Shown piece after piece: positions 44,870 to 52,654 of a stretch of DNA of 64,000 bases. Both the position numbers and the translations under genes were made by a program. Under the pieces are notes generated by a model. The model made no database searches. It worked only from the letters and a program-made list of their open reading frames with translations, and was not told where the DNA came from. The DNA lies in assembly GCA_951813555.1 (NCBI GenBank), contig OX638344.1, positions 434,001-498,000 of the forward strand. The letters are read 5' to 3'. Numbering within the stretch: the stretch's first letter is position 1; each line of letters starts with the position of its first letter. Origin of the DNA: an uncultured Acidimicrobiales bacterium (GTDB taxonomy: Bacteria; Actinomycetota; Acidimicrobiia; Acidimicrobiales; Bin134).

Positions 44870-45232
44870 GTGAGCGGCGACGTGAGAGTCAAGGTGCCAG
44901 CGGCTCCGAAGTACGGCCGCATGGCAGGCATAGCTGCCACTCATGCCGCAACGCATCAAGGATTCCCTCCTGATGACATCGCCGAATTAAGCCTGGCCAT
45001 CAAAGAGGCGGTGCTGCTGCTGCTCGATCCCACCCAACCTAACGGCTCAATGGAGTTCGACTTTCAGAGCAAGGCAGGGATCGTTACCGTCGAAGCCCAC
45101 ATCGAGGAGGGGGGCGGCAAGCCGATCTCCCACGACAGGATCGACCGGTTCGAGTCCACCGCCGGATCGCTGGTTGACTCGTGGAAGCTAGACCCCGACG
45201 AGCATCGCGTCTGGTTGCAGAAGTCGGTCTGA
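44870..45232 (+). CDS. RsbW-like anti-sigma regulatory domain protein
   Basis: This 120-residue protein starts at GTG (SGDVRVKVPAAPKYGRMAGI). The order VPAAPKYGRMAGIAATHAAT, then FPPDDIAELSLAIKEAVLLL resembles the N-terminal half of RsbW/SpoIIAB-type kinases, where the helix holds the N-box. Here the Asn is not seen and the G-box is not obvious, so kinase activity is doubtful. It may bind a sigma factor or partner as a degenerate member. It is divergent from nadX. Confidence 0.6.
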   Translation: MSGDVRVKVPAAPKYGRMAGIAATHAATHQGFPPDDIAELSLAIKEAVLLLLDPTQPNGSMEFDFQSKAGIVTVEAHIEEGGGKPISHDRIDRFESTAGSLVDSWKLDPDEHRVWLQKSV

Positions 45233-45255
45233 ATCAGTACCGAATTGAGCCGTCT

Positions 45256-45693
45256 TCATCGACCGGTGGAGCCAAACCCACCCGACCCCCGGGAAGACGG
45301 GGGCAGTTCCTCCACCTCGACGAAGTCGGCTTGCTCCACCTTTTGCAGCACGAGCTGGGCGATCCGCTCGCCCCGGCGGACAAGGAACGGCTCAACCGGA
45401 TCGGTGTTCACCAGCAGCACTTTCAGCTCCCCGCGATAACCGGAGTCGATCAGCCCCGGCGTGTTCAAACAGGTGACGCCGTGGCGCAGGGCCAGACCGC
45501 TGCGGGGCTGGACGAACCCGGCATAACCCTCGGGGATGGCGATGTATGTGCCGGTGGGCACCAGCCCTCGGCCGCCGCCAGGCGGCAGCTCCACATCTTC
45601 GCTGGCCACCAGATCGGCGCCGGCATCGCCCTCGGTGGCATAGCGGGGAAACGGCAGGTCAGGACGGCTTCGGACAATGGGGATCTCCAACAC
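45256..45693 (-). CDS. dut: Deoxyuridine 5'-triphosphate nucleotidohydrolase
   Basis: A GTG at 45693 ([20 protein letters not shown]) gives 145 residues, the usual trimeric dUTPase length; upstream frame reaches 45774. The five motifs are seen: [54 protein letters not shown], and C-terminal [10 protein letters not shown]. The enzyme keeps uracil out of DNA. It is divergent from orn. Confidence 0.93.
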   Translation of the reverse strand: MLEIPIVRSRPDLPFPRYATEGDAGADLVASEDVELPPGGGRGLVPTGTYIAIPEGYAGFVQPRSGLALRHGVTCLNTPGLIDSGYRGELKVLLVNTDPVEPFLVRRGERIAQLVLQKVEQADFVEVEELPPSSRGSGGFGSTGR

Positions 45694-45794
45694 GGCGGTG
45701 ACAATACTTGGCTTGAGCAGATACTTCCCCCGATCCCAGGCGATTACCCGCCGACTCAGGTTTTCGCCCCCCAAGCCTCTAGGGTCAATTCGAC

Positions 45795-46346
45795 ATGCTG
45801 GCTTGGATGGACCTGGAGATGACGGGGCTGGACCCGGCCAGCGATGTGATCGTGGAAATCGCCACCCTCATCACCGATGACAACCTGGAGTTGGTGGCAG
45901 AAGGGCCTGACCTGGTGGTTTCGGCCTCCCCACAAGACCTGGCATCGATGCAAAACGTCGTGGTGGAGATGCACACCAAAAGCGGGCTACTGGAAGAGAT
46001 CAAAGCATCCACGCTCAGTCTGGAGGCAGCCGGCGAGATGACCCTGGCCTTCCTCAAAGAGCACATCGACAAGCCCCGCACCGTGCCCCTGTGCGGCAAC
46101 TCCATCGGGGTGGACCGCCGCTTCTTGGCCGCTCAGCTCCCCGAGGTGGAGAACTTTCTGCATTATCGCTCCATCGACGTCTCCACCGTCAAAGAGCTGG
46201 CCCGCCGGTGGCATCCCCCGGCCTATCGGGGAGCCCCCAAAAAGGCCAAAGGCCATCGGGCCCTCGACGACATCCGCGAGAGCCTGAGCGAGCTGCGCCA
46301 CTACCGAGACAGCTTCTTCCGCCTCCCAATCGAGGGTGGGACATGA
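45795..46346 (+). CDS. orn: Oligoribonuclease
   Basis: This 183-residue DEDDh exonuclease starts [28 protein letters not shown] with the first acidic pair, then [36 protein letters not shown], and [23 protein letters not shown] with the His/Asp site. It degrades two- to five-base RNA pieces and linear di-GMP. The TGA overlaps the start of the MBL-fold gene (ATGA), so the two are coupled. Confidence 0.95.
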   Translation: MLAWMDLEMTGLDPASDVIVEIATLITDDNLELVAEGPDLVVSASPQDLASMQNVVVEMHTKSGLLEEIKASTLSLEAAGEMTLAFLKEHIDKPRTVPLCGNSIGVDRRFLAAQLPEVENFLHYRSIDVSTVKELARRWHPPAYRGAPKKAKGHRALDDIRESLSELRHYRDSFFRLPIEGGT

Positions 46347-47419
46347 CCGAGCGACCTCGCAAACAGGAGCAGGAGCAGGCCACCACCGACATCACCGAGG
46401 TCGTGCCCGGCGTGCTGCGCACCATGTTGCCGGTAAACCTGCCGGGGCTGGGCCACGTGAACTGCTACGTGATGGAAGACGAGCGCGGGGTGGCGGTGGT
46501 GGATCCGGGCCTGCCCGGTCCTGATTCGTGGAACGCCCTGGTCGACCGACTGAGCCGGGCCGGCTACAAGATCGGCGACGTCCATACCGCCATCATCACC
46601 CACTCCCATTTCGACCACTTCGGCGGAGCTGAGCGGCTGCGGGAGGAGTCCGGGGCCGACATCTTGACCCATGAGAGCTTTCGCCCCATATGGGATCGCG
46701 GGGAGGCCAGAGAAAACCACGACGCCGAGGGCAATGCCTCCGAAGAGCAGGTGTTGAAGCGGATCGAAGAGAGCTTCCGGCAGCTCACCCCTTGGGGCAC
46801 CGAGCGCACGCCGCCTAGCCGGGAGCACATCCAGCGATTCCGGGCCCGGGACAACTTCCACGCCCGCTGGTTCCAGACTCCCAAGCCGACGGTGAAGGTT
46901 GTGGACAGCCAGGTCGTGACCTTCGCCCGACGAGAGTGGGTGGCGATTCACACCCCCGGCCACACCGGCGACCACCTGTGCCTCTACGACCCCGAACACG
47001 GCGCCGTATTCTCCGGGGACCACGTGCTGCCCACCATCACCCCCCATATCGCCGGCCGCAGCGACGCCGATGACTCGCTAGCCGAGTTCTTCGACTCATT
47101 GGATCGAATGAAGGCCCTGGTGGGCGCCACTGTGGCCCTGCCGGCCCACGGACATCCGTTCTCCGATATCGGGGCCAGAGCCGACGACATCGGCGACCAC
47201 CACCACGAGCGCCTGAATGTGCTGCGTCACGCCAGCGACAAGCTGGGCCGCGCCACGGTGGAGGAGTACATGCAGGTGCTGTTCAGCGAGCGGGCCTGGG
47301 GCGACATGGCGGCCAGCGAGACGTTCGCCCACCTCGTGCATCTCAAGGTGATCGGCGAGGCCCACCAAGACGCCACCCCCGACGGGCTGGTGACGTTCGA
47401 GATCAAGCCCGGCCTGTAG
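46343..47419 (+). CDS. MBL-fold metallo-hydrolase
   Basis: The start is the ATG overlapping orn. The 358-residue protein has the zinc motif IITHSHFDHFGGAERL, a second His in AIHTPGHTGDHLCLYDPEHG, and VFSGDHVLP with the bridging Asp. The C-terminal domain from about residue 270 is helical (ADDIGDHHHERLNVLRHAS), as in the group with a winged-helix tail. Coupling to orn is conserved in some actinobacteria only by my recollection, and the substrate is unknown. Confidence 0.82.
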   Translation: MTERPRKQEQEQATTDITEVVPGVLRTMLPVNLPGLGHVNCYVMEDERGVAVVDPGLPGPDSWNALVDRLSRAGYKIGDVHTAIITHSHFDHFGGAERLREESGADILTHESFRPIWDRGEARENHDAEGNASEEQVLKRIEESFRQLTPWGTERTPPSREHIQRFRARDNFHARWFQTPKPTVKVVDSQVVTFARREWVAIHTPGHTGDHLCLYDPEHGAVFSGDHVLPTITPHIAGRSDADDSLAEFFDSLDRMKALVGATVALPAHGHPFSDIGARADDIGDHHHERLNVLRHASDKLGRATVEEYMQVLFSERAWGDMAASETFAHLVHLKVIGEAHQDATPDGLVTFEIKPGL

Positions 47420-47455
47420 GAGTCGGTCGTGAACCCAAATTGATCGGCAAATGAA

Positions 47456-47484
47456 TTGACATCGCGCTCAATACACTGTTGAGT
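47456..47484 (+). promoter_or_regulatory. Candidate promoter of the WhiB operon
   Basis: TTGACA lies at 47456-47461 and a weak TTGAGT -10 at 47479-47484, 17 bases apart. The bases just upstream (AAATTGATCGGCAAATGAA) are AT-rich, as expected for an AT-hook WhiB protein binding ahead of its own -35. Transcription would begin at about 47491, next to the ATG of the upstream ORF. Confidence 0.5.
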
Positions 47485-47491
47485 AGTGGTC

Positions 47492-47656
47492 ATGTTCAGC
47501 AGGAGCTATCTCGCCGTGGGCTGCCAAACCCGCGCCGCGCGCGTAGCGATGGCTGACATGGGCCGAATTCGCCTCGGCTATTGGACGACCCATCACACAC
47601 CATGCGTGTTTGGTCAGAAGACTGCCAACACCAGGCCTCGGGGAGGATCCACGTAG
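47492..47656 (+). CDS. Upstream ORF (54 codons) in the whiB leader
   Basis: The ORF starts MFSRSYLAVGCQTRAARV and ends ANTRPRGGST before TAG at 47654. No Shine-Dalgarno is apparent and the start almost coincides with the predicted transcription start, so leaderless translation is possible. Its last codons (AGG CCT CGG) contain the antiterminator arm described in the findings. In whiB7 leaders of other actinobacteria a short upstream ORF plays this role. The peptide itself has no recognised domain. Confidence 0.55.
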   Translation: MFSRSYLAVGCQTRAARVAMADMGRIRLGYWTTHHTPCVFGQKTANTRPRGGST

Positions 47657-47689
47657 AGCACCTACAAGGATCAAATATCCACCGAGGCC
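47634..47689 (+). promoter_or_regulatory. Candidate antiterminator stem in the whiB leader
   Basis: GGCCTCGG at 47634-47641 is perfectly complementary to CCGAGGCC at 47682-47689. The second arm shares GGCC (47686-47689) with the 5' arm of the terminator below, so the two cannot form together. The first arm lies at the end of the upstream ORF, where a translating ribosome would block it. Confidence 0.55.
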
Positions 47690-47713
47690 GCCGGAAAAAT
47701 CCGGCGGCCTTTT
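47686..47713 (+). terminator. Intrinsic terminator/attenuator before whiB
   Basis: GGCCGCCGG at 47686-47694 pairs with CCGGCGGCC at 47701-47709 around the loop AAAAAT, followed by TTTT at 47710-47713. It is the clearest rho-independent terminator in the window and lies about 70 bases ahead of the whiB start. Confidence 0.85.
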
Positions 47714-47781
47714 CAGTTTCTATCCACCATCAAACCATCGATTGGAACAACCCAACCGAAGACCCCCGAAAGGAGAAAAAC

Positions 47782-48120
47782 ATGGAGGCGCTGCTCTTTG
47801 AAAACGCACCGTGGCGTGTGGACGCCGCGTGCCGAACCGACGACGCCTCGCTCGGGGAGATCTTCTTCTCCGACGAGCTCCAGCACATCTCTCGGGCCAA
47901 GGCCATCTGCGCCCAGTGCCCAGTGATGGCCCAGTGCTTGGAGGGCGCCATCGCCCGCCGTGAGCCGTGGGGAGTGTGGGGTGGCCAGTTGTTCCGCAAT
48001 GGCAAGGTGCTGACCAGCAAGCGCCGTCGGGGTCGTCCGGCCAAGGTGCCCCGCCCCGAGGACGAGTTCGTCCAGGTGCCGGTGCCTGAGCACCTCCGAG
48101 AGCGACTCCGCTCGGCCTGA
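47782..48120 (+). CDS. WhiB7-like iron-sulfur transcription factor with AT-hook
   Basis: AGGAG at 47771-47775 sets the ATG at 47782. The 112-residue protein has the four cluster ligands: one Cys in VDAACRTDD and three in AICAQCPVMAQC. The turn EPWGVWGGQLF is followed by KRRRGRPAK, an RGRP-type AT-hook. EPWGVWGG plus this hook are the marks of WhiB7, the antibiotic and redox response activator that binds sigma A. Unlike WhiB7 of M. tuberculosis it has a 25-residue tail after the hook, ending VPEHLRERLRSA. The leader matches whiB7-type attenuation. It runs 16 bp into the TlpA-like gene. Confidence 0.85.
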   Translation: MEALLFENAPWRVDAACRTDDASLGEIFFSDELQHISRAKAICAQCPVMAQCLEGAIARREPWGVWGGQLFRNGKVLTSKRRRGRPAKVPRPEDEFVQVPVPEHLRERLRSA

Positions 48121-48136
48121 TGGCCTGGTTGGCTTG

Positions 48137-48634
48137 ATGGCCGGGCGGCTCCGCCTAGTGGCGCTGGCCGTCGCCGCGGCGCTGTTCGCCGTCGTCGCCG
48201 GCTCCTGTGAATCAGGGGCCGGCGACGACGTCCAAGCAACTGACATCGAATTCGAATTGCTGGACGGCGGCACTGCCACGATTGGCGGCTTTCTCGACCG
48301 TCCTGTCGTACTCAACTTCTTCGCTTCATGGTGTACGCCGTGCAAGGCGGAAATGCCGGCCTTGGAGGCCATCCACCATCAGCGACCCGACATTGCCTTC
48401 GTCGGCCTGGCCGTCAACGACACCACCACCAGAGCCCGGGAGATCGTGGCCGACACCGGGGTGACCTACGCCACCGGCGTAGACCCGGGCTCGGCCATCG
48501 GGAACGCCTATGAGATTCTGGGCATGCCCACCACGCTGTTCATCGCCGCCGACGGCGAGGTCGTCTACCAGCACACCGGCGGCCTGACCGCTGACCAGAT
48601 CACCGAACACCTAAGTACGCACTTCACCTCGTAA
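48137..48634 (+). CDS. TlpA/ResA-like thioredoxin-fold lipoprotein
   Basis: ATG 48137 gives 165 residues: MAGRLRLVALAVAAALF, lipobox-like VAGSC, then a thioredoxin fold with PVVLNFFASWCTPCKAEMPALE, where CTPC is the redox pair, and LGMPTTLFIAADGEVVYQH with the cis-Pro loop. TlpA/ResA proteins reduce apocytochrome c or related disulfides outside the membrane. CcdA, its usual electron source, is encoded 10 bp downstream. Together they fit cytochrome c maturation. Confidence 0.88.
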   Translation: MAGRLRLVALAVAAALFAVVAGSCESGAGDDVQATDIEFELLDGGTATIGGFLDRPVVLNFFASWCTPCKAEMPALEAIHHQRPDIAFVGLAVNDTTTRAREIVADTGVTYATGVDPGSAIGNAYEILGMPTTLFIAADGEVVYQHTGGLTADQITEHLSTHFTS

Positions 48635-48644
48635 CCTTTCCGTT

Positions 48645-49772
48645 GTGTTCGACCTTGATCTGGCGGTCCCGTTCGGAGCCGGTCTGGTTGCCGCCGTCAA
48701 TCCGTGCGGATTCGCCATGCTCCCTGCTTATCTGGCCTACTTCTTGGGCATCGGCAGCCAAGATCAGTCCGCCGATACCGGCCGAAACGTGCTTCGGGGG
48801 CTTGTGGTCGGGCTCACCCTCACCGCCGGTTTCGTGGCCTTCTTCGGCATCATCGGCGCGCTTACCTCATCGCTCATCTCTACCTCCACCATTGCCGACC
48901 GAGGTCCGTGGATCACGCTGGTGATCAGCGGACTCATGGTGGTGCTGGGCATAGCCATGCTGGCCGGATTCGAGCCCAAGATCTCTGTGCCCCGACTGTC
49001 CAAGGGAGGCGACAGCCAAGGGCTTTTCTCCATGTTCTTGTTCGGGGTGTCTTATGCGGTGGTGTCGCTGGGATGCGCCAGCCCGGTGTTCTTCGGCAGC
49101 GTGAGCGGCTCGTTCAGCACCGATGGGGTGTGGGAGGGAACACTCAGATTCTTGGCCTACGCCCTGGGGATGGGGCTGGTAATCACCTTCTTGACGCTGG
49201 CAGTGGCCATGGGACGCTTAGGGGTCACCGCCAACATGCGCCGCCTGTTGCCCCACATAAACAAGATCTCTGGCGGTTTCTTGGTGGCGGCAGGCGTGGT
49301 GCTCGGGTTCTACGGCTGGTGGGAGGTCCAAGTGCTGCTGCGCGACGACTTCGAAGCCACCAATCCATTCGTCGAAGCCTCATACATGGTTTCCAACCGA
49401 CTGGAGAACTGGATCATCGACGTGGGCGGCAACCGCTTCGGCCTGGCCACCGCGATCGTGGTGCTGGCCCTGCTGCTCTGGGCGTTCCGCCGCAGCATTC
49501 CCCGGCCTTGGCTCCTTTCAGCCAGTGCAGTGGTAGCCGCAGTGTATGGGGTGGCGGAGGCCGTCAGGTACCAGGGCGACCTGTTGATACTGCCCATCGT
49601 GCGAACCATTGCGGCCATCCCCGGGCGAGTGGGCAATTGGTTCACCGATCCCGGCCGGTGGCCGGTTTTCTGGGAGGTGCTGCTGGCGGTGATTGTGGGC
49701 ATCGTGCTGTGGATTCGCCTTCGGCCCCGGAGCGACCCCGGCCCGCCCTTGGCCGAGAGCGGCAGCGGATAG
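48645..49772 (+). CDS. ccdA: CcdA/DsbD-like thiol-disulfide transporter
   Basis: This 375-residue membrane protein starts at GTG. The two catalytic Cys are in AAVNPCGFAMLPAYLAYF (residue about 24) and VSLGCASPVFFG (about 143). CcdA core proteins have about 230 residues; here an extra 140-residue C-terminal part with three or four more helices and loops (WEVQVLLRDDFEATNPFVE and others) follows. The core carries electrons from cytoplasmic thioredoxin to the TlpA-like protein. Confidence 0.88.
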   Translation: MFDLDLAVPFGAGLVAAVNPCGFAMLPAYLAYFLGIGSQDQSADTGRNVLRGLVVGLTLTAGFVAFFGIIGALTSSLISTSTIADRGPWITLVISGLMVVLGIAMLAGFEPKISVPRLSKGGDSQGLFSMFLFGVSYAVVSLGCASPVFFGSVSGSFSTDGVWEGTLRFLAYALGMGLVITFLTLAVAMGRLGVTANMRRLLPHINKISGGFLVAAGVVLGFYGWWEVQVLLRDDFEATNPFVEASYMVSNRLENWIIDVGGNRFGLATAIVVLALLLWAFRRSIPRPWLLSASAVVAAVYGVAEAVRYQGDLLILPIVRTIAAIPGRVGNWFTDPGRWPVFWEVLLAVIVGIVLWIRLRPRSDPGPPLAESGSG

Positions 49773-49773
49773 C

Positions 49774-50166
49774 TTGTCTCTCGCACCACGGGCCGCGATT
49801 GCTGTCGGGCTAGGAGGGCTGGCCGGGGCCGGCGGGCGCTGGGGGCTGGTCGAGGTGCTGCCCGCCTCCGACATTTGGCCGTGGGGAGTGCTGGCCGTCA
49901 ACCTGGCTGGTTGCCTGCTGCTCGGTTATGTGGCCGCGGCCGCGTGGTCGGCCCGGGCCCAGCTTCCGGTGAGCCTCGGACTGGGGACCGGCTTCTGCGG
50001 CAGCCTGACCACGTTCTCGGCGCTGACCGTGGACGTGGCTGAGATGGCCCGAGACGGCGACTGGGGCTTTGCCGCCGGTTATCTGGCCGTCTCGGTGGCG
50101 GGCGGGGTGGCCTTGGCGTTGGTTGGCGCGGCCCTGCGAACAACCCGTTGGCGGGCGAGCTCATGA
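49774..50166 (+). CDS. crcB1: CrcB/Fluc fluoride channel subunit 1
   Basis: The start is the TTG at 49774, one base after the ccdA stop; upstream reading overlaps ccdA. The 130-residue protein has four helices. Family signs are GGLAGAGGRWGLV (the usual GxxGAxxRY start), WPWGVLAVNLAGCLLLG and TGFCGSLTTFSALTVD, with the Ser-Leu-Thr-Thr-Phe box of the pore. CrcB proteins export fluoride as dual-topology dimers. Confidence 0.9.
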   Translation: MSLAPRAAIAVGLGGLAGAGGRWGLVEVLPASDIWPWGVLAVNLAGCLLLGYVAAAAWSARAQLPVSLGLGTGFCGSLTTFSALTVDVAEMARDGDWGFAAGYLAVSVAGGVALALVGAALRTTRWRASS

Positions 50167-50486
50167 CGGCGCTCGGTTTCGTGGTGCTGGCAGTGGCCGG
50201 GGCGCTGGTTCGGGCTGAGGCTGCTCAGAGGTTCAATGCGCCAACGTGGCCCTGGGGGACTTTGGGAGTGAACGTGGCCGGCAGCTTCGCTTTGGGCCTG
50301 CTGGCCGGCAGTGGTAATCCGGTGATGACCGCGGTGGGCGTGGGCGCCCTGGGATCGCTGACCACGCTGAGCACCTTCGCCGTGGAGCTGACCACCTTGG
50401 GTCGCAAGCGGGCCGCCGCCTACCTCGCCGTCAGCCTCGCCCTCGGCCTCGCTGCCGCCGTTGGCGGCCTGGCAATCTCGGGCTAG
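50163..50486 (+). CDS. crcB2: CrcB/Fluc fluoride channel subunit 2
   Basis: ATG 50163 overlaps the first crcB by 4 nt (ATGA). The 107-residue protein is shorter, with AGALVRAEAAQRFN, WPWGTLGVNVAGSFALGLLAG and VGALGSLTTLSTFAVE. Adjacent pairs like this usually make heterodimers, each in one orientation. No fluoride riboswitch is visible: there is no leader, since the pair is coupled to ccdA. Confidence 0.88.
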   Translation: MTALGFVVLAVAGALVRAEAAQRFNAPTWPWGTLGVNVAGSFALGLLAGSGNPVMTAVGVGALGSLTTLSTFAVELTTLGRKRAAAYLAVSLALGLAAAVGGLAISG

Positions 50487-50509
50487 TCGCCAATTGACCT
50501 CATATCCGG

Positions 50510-51208
50510 TCAGGTGGCATACCCGACGCCGTATTGGAAGTACGTCGACGTGTTGCCCACGTCAAGGCTTATGCCCTCAGCTCGTGCGGCATCCTGCAAC
50601 TCCTCAGGGTCGTAGTAGTTCTTGACAATGGTGAACTCTCGGCCGTCGTTGAGGAGACGCTGGGTGAATTCAGAATCGCTGTCGGGCATGACTTGATCAA
50701 CCGCATAGCCAGTTGGCTCACAGAGATTGTCCACGAAGAACATCGGCGCGCCAACGCGGAGAGCGTCGCGGCATTTGGCGAGAAACCCGGACAATCTTCG
50801 GCGGGGCACATGGGAGATCCAAAAGCAAAACACCATCCCATCGAAGCGACGCGGGGGTACCCAATCAAAGATGTCGTGTTGAACGTAGGTGACGACTTCG
50901 GCCTTGTCGCCCAAGCGGGCGCGGTTGTTGGCGATCATCTCTGGCGCGCCGTCGACTGCGGTCACCGACCGAGCCCGATCGGCCAACAGCTCAGTCCAAT
51001 ACCCAGTACCGGGCGCGAATTCGAGTAGGTCCCCGTCGAGGGGAAGCGAAGCGAAGATGTTTAGGAGCTCGCAGATCTCCTGATTCCAGTGACTGTTCGC
51101 TTCCGGACCTTGGTCAAATTTGCCGAGCCGCTCCCACCACTCGTCGTACTCATCAGCACGAGCCCGGTAGTAGGTCTGCTGTTCATCCAGGATTGACTCT
51201 TCGCTCAT
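50510..51208 (-). CDS. Class I SAM-dependent methyltransferase
   Basis: This 232-residue protein has the SAM motif LLEFAPGTGYWTELLADRA (residue about 61), VTAVDGAPEMIANNRARL, and DWVPPRRFDGMVFCFWISHV. The family is broad (methyltransf_25 type) and the substrate is not indicated. It is divergent from the AAA_14 ATPase across a 29-bp palindrome. Confidence 0.82.
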   Translation of the reverse strand: MSEESILDEQQTYYRARADEYDEWWERLGKFDQGPEANSHWNQEICELLNIFASLPLDGDLLEFAPGTGYWTELLADRARSVTAVDGAPEMIANNRARLGDKAEVVTYVQHDIFDWVPPRRFDGMVFCFWISHVPRRRLSGFLAKCRDALRVGAPMFFVDNLCEPTGYAVDQVMPDSDSEFTQRLLNDGREFTIVKNYYDPEELQDAARAEGISLDVGNTSTYFQYGVGYAT

Positions 51209-51235
51209 GACCAGACGTCCCCTTATGCAAGCAGT

Positions 51236-51264
51236 ACTTTAGAATATCATGATATACTAAAAGT
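51236..51264. promoter_or_regulatory. 29-bp palindrome in front of the AAA_14 ATPase
   Basis: A perfect 12-bp core ATATCATGATAT (51244-51255) is flanked by ACTTTAG (51236-51242) and CTAAAAGT (51257-51264). The arms are complementary apart from one extra A and single A spacers. It lies between the divergent methyltransferase and ATPase starts and overlaps the GTG that precedes the ATPase ATG, so it is a good operator candidate. Confidence 0.6.
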
Positions 51265-51265
51265 G

Positions 51266-52417
51266 ATGTTTAAACGATTGTTGTCGCTGCCCGAGACTGG
51301 GACGGAGACGTTCTTTCTATGGGGGCCACGGCAAGCGGGCAAGAGCACCTTACTAAAGCAGCTTTATCCCGATGGCGTGTGGGTCGATCTGCTAAAGGCA
51401 GACGAGTTTCGTCGCTATGTGGTGCGTCCTGAGTTGCTGCGAGAGGAACTCGAGGCATCAGGACCTGATCTGTCCCGGCAGGTGGTTATTGACGAGGTTC
51501 AAAAGGTTCCTGCACTGCTCGACGAAGTCCACTGGTTGATGGAGAACCGCGGACTGCACTTTGCGCTCTGCGGATCGAGCGCGAGGAAGGTGCGGCGAGG
51601 CGCAGCAAACCTGCTCGGCGGTCGCGCCGTCCGCTATGAGATGCGAGGCCTGACCGCCGGAGAGACCGGAGACGCCTTCGACCTCGACCGTGCCCTGAAC
51701 CACGGCTACTTACCGAGAATCTATGAGTCGGCACGGCCCCGACAGCTGCTCGACGCCTACATCGCCGACTACTTGAGAGACGAGGTAGCCGCCGAGGGAC
51801 TCGTACGCAACCTGCCTGCCTTCTCGGATTTCTTGGACGCGGCTGCGCTAAGCGATGGCGAACCCGTCAACTATTCGAACATCGCCCGCGAGTGCGGTGT
51901 GTCAGGTCCCACCGTCAAGGCGTACTTCGGCATCCTTGCCGACACGCTGCTCGCCCGATGGCTACCGCGCTGGCAGCGGCGGGCCAAGCGCCGTCTCGCC
52001 GGGGCACCGAAGCTCTATTTCGAAGATGTTGGGGTTGTGAATCGTCTGGCCCGCCGAGGTGAAGTGGAACGGGGCTCTGATCGCTATGGGAAGGCGTTCG
52101 AAAACTGGGTATTCCACGAACTCTCCTCTTGCATCTCCTACTGCGACCTCGACGAGCAACTCTCCTACTGGCGGCTCCCCAGCGGCATAGAGGTCGACTT
52201 CGTGGTCGGAGACATGCGGCTGGCCATCGAGGCGAAAGCGACCTCAACAGTTACCCGCAAGCACCTCAAGGGCCTCCGCACCCTGGCCGAAGAGCATCCC
52301 GGTGTCCGCAGAATGGTGGTATGCCTCGAACCCCGCCCGCGCCGCACCGACGACGGAATCGACATCTTGCCGGCCACCGAATTCGCCCACCGGCTCTGGC
52401 AGGGCGAACTTGCCTAG
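51266..52417 (+). CDS. AAA_14/DUF4143 ATPase
   Basis: This 383-residue protein has Walker A in LWGPRQAGKSTLLKQLYP (residues 20-37), Walker B in VVIDEVQKVPALLDEV, sensor-type ALCGSSARKVRRG, and the DUF4143 C-terminus YFEDVGVVNRLARRG, YGKAFENWVFHEL, IEVDFVV and LAIEAKAT, the last two resembling a restriction-like Asp/Glu-x-Lys core. Such proteins are common accessory genes with unproven roles in DNA metabolism or defence. The GTG three bases upstream is an alternative start inside the palindrome. Its stop abuts a serS fragment. Confidence 0.85.
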   Translation: MFKRLLSLPETGTETFFLWGPRQAGKSTLLKQLYPDGVWVDLLKADEFRRYVVRPELLREELEASGPDLSRQVVIDEVQKVPALLDEVHWLMENRGLHFALCGSSARKVRRGAANLLGGRAVRYEMRGLTAGETGDAFDLDRALNHGYLPRIYESARPRQLLDAYIADYLRDEVAAEGLVRNLPAFSDFLDAAALSDGEPVNYSNIARECGVSGPTVKAYFGILADTLLARWLPRWQRRAKRRLAGAPKLYFEDVGVVNRLARRGEVERGSDRYGKAFENWVFHELSSCISYCDLDEQLSYWRLPSGIEVDFVVGDMRLAIEAKATSTVTRKHLKGLRTLAEEHPGVRRMVVCLEPRPRRTDDGIDILPATEFAHRLWQGELA

Positions 52418-52475
52418 TCAGAGAACGCCGCGGCCCAAGTAGGGGCGCAGAACCTCGGGGATGACCGCTGTGAAC
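52418..52475 (-). pseudogene. serS: 3'-terminal fragment of seryl-tRNA synthetase
   Basis: Read on the minus strand, the last codons before TGA at 52418-52420 give TAVIPEVLRPYLGRGVL. This matches the C-terminal end of SerS (family VIPEVLRPY box). The reading frame upstream is not SerS-like, so only about 20 codons remain. It begins exactly at the ATPase stop codon, marking a breakpoint. Confidence 0.65.
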
Positions 52476-52619
52476 CTCCCCAGGGAACACCACAGCCTGC
52501 ATGAACCGGTGACGTCAGGCCAATGGGTCCTGGACAGGCTCTCCAAGTCCGTCTACTGACTTAGTGGCCTCCTGACGGCCTGCCCTGGTGGGCGAAACAC
52601 AGCACTTCCTAGAAATTGT

Positions 52620-52653
52620 ATGGCAGGATTATGAAGTCGCGATATCATGCCAT
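52620..52653. promoter_or_regulatory. Inverted repeat before the toxin-antitoxin pair
   Basis: ATGGCA at 52620-52625 and TGCCAT at 52648-52653 face each other across 22 bases. The repeat lies just upstream of the antitoxin ATG, where RHH antitoxins normally bind. Confidence 0.35.
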
Positions 52654-52654
52654 C

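Noticed and set aside
49770..49780. Fluoride riboswitch before crcB
   Set aside because: There is no untranslated space: crcB1 starts one base after ccdA.
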